From the NCBI GenBank assembly GCA_041674345.1, contig JBAYVY010000217.1, positions 1-6,431 of the forward strand: a stretch of DNA of 6,431 nucleotides, given 5' to 3'. Under the pieces are notes generated by a model. It made no database searches and was not told the DNA's origin. It was given only the letters and a program-made list of their open reading frames with translations. The stretch is from JBAYVY01 sp041674345 (GTDB lineage: Bacteria; Planctomycetota; Phycisphaerae; Phycisphaerales; Zrk34). Positions within the stretch are counted from its first letter, which is position 1. The number at the start of each line of letters is the position of its first letter. The position numbers were made by a program, and so were the translations under genes. Shown in pieces: positions 1-4,236 of this stretch.

Positions 1-608
1 ATGCAATAGACGGGGGCGTTGGTTTTGTGTGTGTATTTCTGGCTGATGATGGCGTCGAGGGCGACGGCGGTTTTGCCGGTCTTGCGGTCGCCGATGATGA
101 GTTCGCGCTGGCCTCGCCCGATGGGGATCATGGCGTCCACGGCTTTGATGCCGGTCTGCAAGGGTTCTTTCACGGGCTGACGCTGGGCGATGCCGGGCGC
201 GATGATATCGACCTTGCGGGTTTCGTTGGATTCGATGGGGCCTTTGCCGTCGATGGGCCGGCCGAGGGGATTGACGACGCGGCCGAGCAACGCGTCGCCG
301 ACGGGCACTTCGAGCAGGCGTCCGGTGGTGCGGACGGACATGCCTTCGCGGATTTTGAGGTAGTCGCCGAAGATGATCGCGCCGACGGTGTCTTCTTCGA
401 GGTTCATGGCCTGGCCCATGATGGTGGAGCCGTCTTCGCCCTCGAATTCGAGCAGTTCGGACGCCATGCACTGGCGCAGACCGGAGACGCGGGCGATGCC
501 GTCGCCGACTTCGAGGACTTTGCCGACTTCGGAGACTTCGAGTTCGGCGGCGAAGTTGGCGATTTCGTTTTTAATGACACGGATGATTTCGTCGGTGCGG
601 ATTTTCAT
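1..608 (-). CDS. atpA: F1 ATP synthase alpha subunit, N-terminal part (gene runs off the left edge)
   Basis: This is the alpha subunit of the soluble F1 head, which with beta forms the hexamer that makes ATP on the cytoplasmic face. Only the first 202 codons are present, of roughly 500 in the family. The N-terminal helix (residues 2-20, starting KIRTDEIIRVIKNEI) is the part that normally contacts delta. The beta-barrel follows at about 25-95 (GKVLEVGDGIARVSGL at 29-44), and then the start of the nucleotide-binding domain. The Walker A loop is at 173-180 (GDRKTGKT), with Lys179 and Thr180 as phosphate and magnesium ligands; the usual Gln of GDRQTGKT is Lys here. Further family motifs are VVNPLGRPIDGKG (111-123) and GIKAVDAMIPIGRGQREL (153-170). 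The ATG at 608 is preceded by GGAG with a 9-nt spacer. The gene follows atpH after 51 nt, in normal operon order. Confidence 0.97.
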   Translation of the reverse strand, partial: MKIRTDEIIRVIKNEIANFAAELEVSEVGKVLEVGDGIARVSGLRQCMASELLEFEGEDGSTIMGQAMNLEEDTVGAIIFGDYLKIREGMSVRTTGRLLEVPVGDALLGRVVNPLGRPIDGKGPIESNETRKVDIIAPGIAQRQPVKEPLQTGIKAVDAMIPIGRGQRELIIGDRKTGKTAVALDAIISQKYTHKTNAPVYC

Positions 609-630
609 ATTCTGGCGCTCCGGGCGGGGA

Positions 631-648
631 GGGGCACTTCGTGCCACC
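631..648 (-). promoter_or_regulatory. Hairpin in the atpH-atpA gap
   Basis: The arms GGCAC (633-637) and GTGCC (641-645) enclose a 3-nt loop. Two more G-C pairs form outside a single bulged base at 646. The hairpin lies just upstream of the atpA ribosome-binding site and has no T-run after it, so it is not an obvious terminator. A role in mRNA processing or in setting atpA translation is only inference. Confidence 0.4.
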
Positions 649-659
649 CGCTAAACGGT

Positions 660-1265
660 TTAATCAGGGGTACCTTGTCGTGCGGCGTTTCGCCCCGCGT
701 CGGCCAGTTGGCGTTTGATTCTCACCAGTTGCGTGGCGACCGAGCCGTCGAGCAGTTGGTCGCCGACGCGGATTTTCAGCCCGCCGATGATTTCGTCATC
801 GACCCGCGTGTGCAACGTCGGGGTGCTGCCGAGCGACGCGGCCAGTTGCCGGGTGATGGCGGCGAGGGTTTCGGCGTCAAGGGGCTTGGCGCTGGTGACA
901 TCGACATCGACTTCGCCGCGACGATCCTTAAGCAGATTGCGATACGAGGCGATGACCGCGCCGAGTTGGTCGAGCCGGCCCTTCTTGCGAAGCACCTGAA
1001 GCAGATGACAGGTCAGGTCCGTCACGCGTCCCCGAAAGATTTGGTCGATGATTCGCCGGTGCTTTTCGATGTTGATGGTCGGATGCAGGAGCAGGCGGCC
1101 GAGGTCGGGTTGATCGCGGAGGAGTTGGCCGATCTGCGCCAGTTCGTCGCCGATTTCATCGACGCGGGCTTCGCCGGTTTCGGCGGCCAGTTCCATGACG
1201 CTGCGCGCATAGATCATCGCCACGGCGTTGGCTTGATGGACCGGGTTGTCAGCGGTGGAGTGCAT
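660..1265 (-). CDS. atpH: F1 ATP synthase delta subunit (OSCP homologue)
   Basis: Delta caps the F1 hexamer and ties it to the peripheral b stalk. The 201-residue product is somewhat longer than the typical 175-185. Residues 10-115 form the helical N-terminal domain that binds alpha, with NAVAMIYARSVMELA at 13-27 matching the family's opening helix. The C-terminal domain carries the diagnostic motif IIGGLKIRVGDQLLDGSV (159-176), followed by an R/K-rich last helix (181-187). The ATG at 1265 is the best start because it precedes the first conserved helix, but no good Shine-Dalgarno sequence stands in front of it; a GCAGGACG element lies about 20 nt away, inside a structured repeat. It is preceded by atpF (84-nt gap) and followed by atpA (51-nt gap). 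The product starts unusually far upstream of the family core and ends in a polar tail (190-201). Confidence 0.95.
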   Translation of the reverse strand: MHSTADNPVHQANAVAMIYARSVMELAAETGEARVDEIGDELAQIGQLLRDQPDLGRLLLHPTINIEKHRRIIDQIFRGRVTDLTCHLLQVLRKKGRLDQLGAVIASYRNLLKDRRGEVDVDVTSAKPLDAETLAAITRQLAASLGSTPTLHTRVDDEIIGGLKIRVGDQLLDGSVATQLVRIKRQLADAGRNAARQGTPD

Positions 1266-1276
1266 GGTTTGCGCTT

Positions 1277-1334
1277 TGCGGCTTGCGTCCTGCGGGATGC
1301 GTCCTGCCTCGCAAGCCGCAAGCCGCAGGACGCA
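1277..1334. repeat. Compound inverted and direct repeat in the atpF-atpH gap
   Basis: Two perfect inverted pairs overlap. TGCGGCTTGCG (1277-1287) pairs with CGCAAGCCGCA (1310-1320), and TGCGTCCTGCGG (1284-1295) pairs with CCGCAGGACGCA (1323-1334). The two stems share bases 1284-1287, so they cannot both form in full. There are also direct repeats: TGCGTCCTGC at 1284 and 1298 (14-nt period), and GCAAGCC twice in tandem (1311-1324). On the mRNA strand this block is the leader of atpH and occupies the place where its ribosome-binding site should be. It could be a translation-control structure or a dispersed palindromic element. Confidence 0.75.
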
Positions 1335-1349
1335 CAGCCATGTCTGGCG

Positions 1350-1961
1350 TTAACTTGCTTTGCGGGTTTTCAGTTCCTGCATGGATTGATCGACCAGGCG
1401 GGCGGTGTCCGGGTCGGTGACCTGTCGCTGGAGGATTTTGCCGGCGACGGCGGTGGCCAGGTCGGCGGCGACGACGTAGAGGTCCTGCACCGCGGCTTGC
1501 TTGGCGCGGTCGATTTCCTCACGCGCCAGTTGGCGGGTGCGGGCGAGTTCCTCTTCGGTTTCGGCGGCGAGCTTGGCGCGTAATTGATCGGCGTCGGCGC
1601 GTGTTTGTTCCAGCATCCGGCGGGATTCGGCATGCGCCTCGGCGAGTTGTTTCTGATACTCGACGAGGGTTTGCCGGGCCTGCTTGTTGGCCGACTCGGC
1701 CTGGCGCAGGTCGCCGCGGATTTTGTCCTCGCGGGCCTGCAAAGCGCTGAGGATCGCCGGCCAGACGAACTTGGCGAGGATGGCGAACAGCACGAGGAAC
1801 ATGCCCAGGTTCCAGATGGCGGACATCAGGTTGGGCGAGAGCAACGCCTGACCGGGATCGACCGGCGATCGGCCGTGGGCGGCGGGTTCTTCCTGCGCGA
1901 AGGCGAGGGCCGGTGCGAGGGTCGCCGTTGCTGACAGTAACCAATAACGCGTGCGCAACAT
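1350..1961 (-). CDS. atpF: Fo ATP synthase b subunit with N-terminal signal peptide
   Basis: Subunit b is the peripheral stalk that holds F1 still against the rotating c ring. The 203-residue product starts with a signal peptide: basic LRTR, a hydrophobic stretch at about 7-20, and the cleavage-like site AFA|QEE after residue 22. A short polar, Pro-rich segment follows, then the membrane anchor (about 46-68, IWNLGMFLVLFAILAKFVWP), and then a long charged coiled coil (about 73-160, many E/R/K/Q and A) with the delta-contacting end beyond. The start at 1961 is supported by CGGAG with about a 9-nt spacer. The same frame stays open further upstream but only runs antiphase through atpE. An exported N-terminus agrees with the N-out topology of b. 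From memory, similar extensions occur in planctomycete b subunits. No separate b' gene is seen. The gaps to atpE (68 nt) and atpH (84 nt) are both structured. Confidence 0.95.
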   Translation of the reverse strand: MLRTRYWLLSATATLAPALAFAQEEPAAHGRSPVDPGQALLSPNLMSAIWNLGMFLVLFAILAKFVWPAILSALQAREDKIRGDLRQAESANKQARQTLVEYQKQLAEAHAESRRMLEQTRADADQLRAKLAAETEEELARTRQLAREEIDRAKQAAVQDLYVVAADLATAVAGKILQRQVTDPDTARLVDQSMQELKTRKAS

Positions 1962-1983
1962 GAGCGGATGCTCCGAGTGGGAA

Positions 1984-2006
1984 GCCGGGGCGGGGGACCG
2001 CCCGGC
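1984..2006 (-). promoter_or_regulatory. GC-rich hairpin in the atpE-atpF gap
   Basis: GCCGGGGCGG (1984-1993) pairs with CCGCCCGGC (1998-2006) across a 4-base loop, giving nine G-C pairs with one bulged base. It sits just after the atpE stop in the transcript, and no T-run follows. A stable 3' hairpin behind atpE could protect the c-subunit message or slow read-through into atpF. That is inference from position. Confidence 0.5.
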
Positions 2007-2029
2007 TCGCTTGGGGAGACCAAACGATC

Positions 2030-2296
2030 TTACGCCTTGGGCAGCAGGCCGTTGCCGATGACGAAGGCGAGGATGAGGGCGATGACGGTGACACCTTCGA
2101 TGAGCGCGGCGGCGATAATCATGTTGGTGCCGATGCGTCCGCCGGCTTCGGGCTGCCGGGCGATGGATTCGACGGCGCTGCCGCCGATGCGACCGATGCC
2201 GATGCCCGCGCCGAGGATGATGAGGCCCAGGCCGATGCCCACGCCCATGACGCCCATGCCCGCCCATTGAACTTCAGCCAGAAGAGAAAGCAACAT
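2030..2296 (-). CDS. atpE: Fo ATP synthase c subunit (proteolipid)
   Basis: Subunit c forms the rotor ring that carries protons through the membrane. The 88-residue hairpin has helix 1 at about 10-37, the polar loop with the signature ARQPEAGG (46-53), and helix 2 at about 57-83. The ion-binding acid is Glu67 (ALIEGVTVIAL). By alignment with the sodium-type Ilyobacter ring (from memory), the Gln ligand of helix 1 is Ile34 and the Ser after the Glu is Gly68, so proton coupling is predicted. Helix 1 is unusually glycine-rich, with two GxG blocks (13-24 and 29-39) instead of the usual single one. The start at 2296 is fixed by a strong AAGGAG with a 9-nt spacer; the longer reading from 2380 would cross hairpins and add a polar leader alien to the family. 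This is the best ribosome-binding site in the operon, as fits a subunit needed in about ten or more copies. Confidence 0.97.
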   Translation of the reverse strand: MLLSLLAEVQWAGMGVMGVGIGLGLIILGAGIGIGRIGGSAVESIARQPEAGGRIGTNMIIAAALIEGVTVIALILAFVIGNGLLPKA

Positions 2297-2305
2297 ATTC
2301 ACAAG

Positions 2306-2311
2306 CTCCTT
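2306..2311 (-). promoter_or_regulatory. Strong ribosome-binding site of atpE
   Basis: AAGGAG on the mRNA strand lies 9 nt before the ATG at 2296. It decides that start over the in-frame ATG at 2380. Confidence 0.8.
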
Positions 2312-2320
2312 TGAATCTCG

Positions 2321-2336
2321 GGTGGTTGGTTCCACC
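2321..2336 (-). promoter_or_regulatory. Small hairpin upstream of the atpE ribosome-binding site
   Basis: GGTGG (2321-2325) and CCACC (2332-2336) can pair across a 6-nt loop. It lies about 10 nt upstream of the atpE Shine-Dalgarno sequence and leaves that site free. A 5-bp stem is weak evidence on its own. Confidence 0.3.
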
Positions 2337-2358
2337 ACTGGGTTTTTACTTCGAGTCA

Positions 2359-2378
2359 GCCCGATCACCGGATCGGGC
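2359..2378 (-). promoter_or_regulatory. Perfect 8-bp hairpin in the atpB-atpE gap
   Basis: GCCCGATC (2359-2366) and GATCGGGC (2371-2378) form a perfect stem with a 4-nt loop. The palindrome GTTTTAAAAC (2381-2390) lies beside it. In the direction of atp transcription the stem is followed by an A-run, not a T-run, so it does not look like an intrinsic terminator for the operon. This is the longest gap in the operon (117 nt). It is a candidate processing or stability element separating atpB from the highly translated atpE. Confidence 0.55.
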
Positions 2379-2392
2379 ATGTTTTAAAACTT

Positions 2393-2415
2393 CCGGGGGT
2401 TGGGGGCCGGGGGTT
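2393..2415. repeat. G-rich direct repeat at the atpB stop
   Basis: CCGGGGGTT occurs at 2393-2401 and at 2407-2415, separated by GGGGG, a 14-nt period. The second copy includes two of the three bases of the atpB stop codon. The mRNA strand is C-rich here (three C5 runs); the plus strand has three G5 runs. Confidence 0.55.
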
Positions 2416-3361
2416 ACTCGGCGATCACGGCCTCCGGCGGCAGCGCGTTGTAGTGCTGGTCGCCTTCGGGATGAAGCTGACCATGTTCGTGTCCGCTGTG
2501 TTCGTGTTCATGCACGGCCCCCTGCGAGATGAAGATCGCCGTAAGGAACGTGAAGATGAACGCCTGGAGCATGGCGATGAACAGTTCGAGGATGAGCAAT
2601 GCGCCGCCGCCGAGTACGACCGACGCACCGATGCCGTACATCAAGAAGCCCGCGGCGGGAATGAGCGAGACGAAGACTGCGAGCACCAGATGCCCGGCCA
2701 TCATGGTTCCGAACAGACGCATGGCCAGCACGGTGCTTTTGATGACCAGGCCCAGCGCTTCGAGGAAGACCAGGAGGATGGCCAGGGGGATCATGCCGAT
2801 GTTGGTGATTTCGATGGGGCAGAAATGTTTGAAGTAGGACAGGCCGCTCTCGCGCACGCCGATGATGTTAATCATCAGGAAGGCGACCAATGCGAGCGGG
2901 AGGTTGAGCGAAAGATTGCCGGTGGCGGTTCCGCCCCAGTGTCCCAGATGCCCGGCGTGTTCGACGCCGAGGATCGACCCGACGATCACGGCGATCGGGC
3001 CGATGGGCAGCAGCCCCAGCAGATTGCAGAAGAGGATGAAGAAGAAGACCGTCCAGAGGTAGTAGATGTATTTGTCGGTGATGTCTTTGAGGTTGGGCCG
3101 GGCGACTTCCTCACGGACGAAGACGCACATCGTTTCCATCAATTGGGTGAAGCGGCCCTTGGCGACGTGGGATTCCAGATCGCCGGCACGGGGCGTGATG
3201 CGCCGCGCCAGCCAGGCGAAGGTGATGAGTACGAGGATCGCGGCCAGCGTGCCCATGAACAGGTGATTGGACACGTCCACGGACCCGATGCGGAACACGG
3301 TCTGCGGCAGCACGTGGTCGATCGGATTGCTTTCGGCGAGGATGGTCAGCGGGCTGAGCAA
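2414..3361 (-). CDS. atpB: Fo ATP synthase a subunit
   Basis: Subunit a holds the two proton half-channels next to the c ring. The product is 315 residues, a membrane protein with the family's essential Arg at 215 (LAMRLFGTMMAGH) and the C-terminal helix signature LQAFIFTFL (265-273). The E. coli Glu219/His245 pair appears swapped as His224/Glu259, the arrangement known from mitochondria and many bacteria. The N-terminal region has PIDHVLP (13-19), a first membrane helix at about 34-52, and FFFILFCNLLGLLPIGP (106-122). The chosen start is TTG at 3361, because GGAGG stands 7 nt before it. The upstream in-frame ATG at 3640 would lie deep inside atpI. The gene therefore overlaps atpI by 16 nt, suggesting translational coupling. 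Odd feature: the C-terminus after the last helix is His-rich (seven His between 284 and 303). Confidence 0.95.
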   Translation of the reverse strand: MLSPLTILAESNPIDHVLPQTVFRIGSVDVSNHLFMGTLAAILVLITFAWLARRITPRAGDLESHVAKGRFTQLMETMCVFVREEVARPNLKDITDKYIYYLWTVFFFILFCNLLGLLPIGPIAVIVGSILGVEHAGHLGHWGGTATGNLSLNLPLALVAFLMINIIGVRESGLSYFKHFCPIEITNIGMIPLAILLVFLEALGLVIKSTVLAMRLFGTMMAGHLVLAVFVSLIPAAGFLMYGIGASVVLGGGALLILELFIAMLQAFIFTFLTAIFISQGAVHEHEHSGHEHGQLHPEGDQHYNALPPEAVIAE

Positions 3362-3801
3362 GCGGAACCCTCCGTGGTGTGAACCGACTGATATGCCGCC
3401 TGGAAGTATCGCACGATCAGCGTCACTTCCACCGACAGCAGCAGAAGATACCAGCCGACGGTCCAACCCGCGACGGCTTCCAGCCGCCAGGGCGACAAAG
3501 CGAACACGGCGGCGGCCCCGGCGAGCGTGAGGAACATGCGGACCATCACACCGACCAGCGCGCCCTGGGCCGCGCCTTCGGGGGAGTGGCCGGACATGAT
3601 CCGCAGCGGCAGCAGCGCGATGGCGGATGACAAGCCGCACACGGCTCCGGTGACGATCACGACCGGCCAGGCGTCGTCGTGGCCGAGAAGGAACACCGTG
3701 GCCAGGCAGAGCGTGGCGAAAGCGGCCCAGACGGTTGCGAGGACCGTGAGGGATTGACGGATGGGGAAGGAAGACGGGATGGGCCGGCCGGTGTCGGTCA
3801 T
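3346..3801 (-). CDS. atpI: AtpI-like small membrane protein of the ATP synthase operon
   Basis: The product is 151 residues with four predicted membrane helices (about 18-40, 46-68, 79-102, 110-131), with an Arg (88) inside the third. Size, topology and its place between atpZ and atpB match the AtpI/UncI family. Known members assist c-ring assembly or cation supply and are not part of the finished enzyme. Sequence signatures in this family are weak, so the name rests mainly on topology and context. The ATG at 3801 has no good Shine-Dalgarno sequence; translation may be carried over from atpZ, which ends 28 nt upstream. The 3' end overlaps the start of atpB by 16 nt and supplies its ribosome-binding site. 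The C-terminal tail (132-151) is polar and contains the bases used by atpB. Confidence 0.75.
   Translation of the reverse strand: MTDTGRPIPSSFPIRQSLTVLATVWAAFATLCLATVFLLGHDDAWPVVIVTGAVCGLSSAIALLPLRIMSGHSPEGAAQGALVGVMVRMFLTLAGAAAVFALSPWRLEAVAGWTVGWYLLLLSVEVTLIVRYFQAAYQSVHTTEGSACSAR
3369..3373 (-). promoter_or_regulatory. Ribosome-binding site that fixes the TTG start of atpB
   Basis: GGAGG on the mRNA strand lies 7 nt before TTG at 3361, within the last codons of atpI. No ATG or GTG at a suitable distance is in frame. A CTG at 3349 overlaps the atpI stop, but it is about 19 nt from this site and so is less likely. Confidence 0.7.
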
Positions 3802-3829
3802 GCGTGAATCGTCGCGGTGAAGTCGAAAG

Positions 3830-4039
3830 TCACCTGGAATCCTTGTTGATGTCCCTGAACAGATTATACAGTCCGCCGATCAAACCCAACATCGCCCCGG
3901 CGAGCATGCCCCAGGGAGAACAATTCGCCCATTGATCGAACCAATAACCCAACCACGCCAAGACCAGAATCACCCCGGCCAGTTCCATTCCGGTTCCGAA
4001 CTGTCGCCAAGGCGAAGGGTTTCTGGACGGCTCCGGCAT
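3830..4039 (-). CDS. atpZ: AtpZ-like small membrane protein (F0F1-ATPase gene 1 family)
   Basis: The product has 69 residues: a short polar N-terminus, membrane helix 1 (about 17-34), the family motif GYWFDQW (31-37), a short loop with SPW (41-43), and helix 2 (about 43-60) ending LIGGLYNLFRDI. This GMELAG...LGYWxDxW...PWG...GLIGGLYNL pattern is typical of AtpZ, which partners AtpI and has been linked to magnesium/calcium supply or to assembly of the Fo part. The ATG at 4039 has a modest AGGTG six nucleotides before it. It is the first gene after the operon promoter, with a predicted leader of about 70 nt. The gap to atpI is 28 nt. The family call is firm from the motif pattern, but the biochemical role is not settled. 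Confidence 0.88.
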   Translation of the reverse strand: MPEPSRNPSPWRQFGTGMELAGVILVLAWLGYWFDQWANCSPWGMLAGAMLGLIGGLYNLFRDINKDSR

Positions 4040-4117
4040 GACACACCTGACGAATCGGCCGCGGGGTGGGTGGTTCTCCCAACCGACATTGCTCCGCCGC
4101 GACCCATCGGGGCAAGT

Positions 4118-4146
4118 AGAATAAATGCCGCGAAAGAACGTGTCAA
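4118..4146 (-). promoter_or_regulatory. Sigma70-like promoter of the atp operon
   Basis: A perfect -35 box TTGACA (4141-4146 on the complement) is followed by exactly 17 nt and then TATTCT (4118-4123) as the -10 box, four of six matching TATAAT. Transcription would start near 4111 and leave a leader of about 70 nt before atpZ. This is the only good minus-strand promoter seen upstream of the operon. Confidence 0.75.
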
Positions 4147-4180
4147 CCGTTGGGCGGGCCGTGTTCTGGGCGGGGCCGTT

Positions 4181-4195
4181 GGCGTATCATACACC
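4181..4195 (+). promoter_or_regulatory. Palindrome over the probable -10 box of the lactonase gene
   Basis: TATCAT (4185-4190) matches five of six bases of a -10 box. No convincing -35 box is seen 16-18 nt upstream. The box lies inside a 15-bp inverted repeat centred on 4188 (arms 4181-4187 and 4189-4195, six of seven pairs). This is the form expected of a small operator for a dimeric repressor, or it may be chance. The predicted leader to the start codon is about 40 nt. Confidence 0.4.
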
Positions 4196-4227
4196 CCATC
4201 ATGCACGGCGCGGATTGTTCAACTTGC

Positions 4228-4233
4228 GAGGTG
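4228..4233 (+). promoter_or_regulatory. Ribosome-binding site of the lactonase gene
   Basis: GAGGTG (extending to GAGGTGAT) matches the anti-Shine-Dalgarno sequence well and lies about 5 nt before ATG 4237. Nearby in-frame alternatives are ATG 4234 (too close), ATG 4249 (17 nt away) and ATG 4150 (far upstream, and would put a charged leader before the signal peptide). Confidence 0.65.
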
Positions 4234-4236
4234 ATG

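Noticed and set aside
27..1583. A 518-codon open frame on the plus strand
   Set aside because: It is antisense to atpA, atpH and atpF, rich in Gly/Asp/Phe from mirrored GC-rich codons, and has no family resemblance.
1962..2267. N-terminal extension of atpF to 2267
   Set aside because: It is a His/Arg-rich antiphase reading of atpE. The start at 1961 has a ribosome-binding site and begins a signal peptide.
2030..2296. Sodium-driven ATP synthase
   Set aside because: The helix 1 Gln and the Ser/Thr next to the ion-binding Glu that define sodium-type rings are absent.
2359..2390. Intrinsic terminator inside the atp operon
   Set aside because: The stem is followed by an A-rich stretch in the direction of atp transcription. 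The T-run is on the other strand, where no gene ends nearby.
2393..2415. G-quadruplex on the plus strand
   Set aside because: Only three G5 runs are present and they lie on the non-mRNA strand, so a three-layer quadruplex lacks a fourth run.
2453..3382. A 309-codon plus-strand frame rich in Asp, Glu and His
   Set aside because: It lies entirely antisense to atpB; its odd acidic composition is the mirror image of a membrane protein's codons.
3362..3640. N-terminal extension of atpB from ATG 3640
   Set aside because: The extra 93 residues are Arg-rich and read atpI out of frame; the GGAGG before TTG 3361 gives a normal-length subunit.
4150..4236. Upstream extension of the lactonase to ATG 4150
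   Set aside because: It would cross the probable -10 box and place 29 polar residues before the signal peptide; GAGGTG supports 4237.
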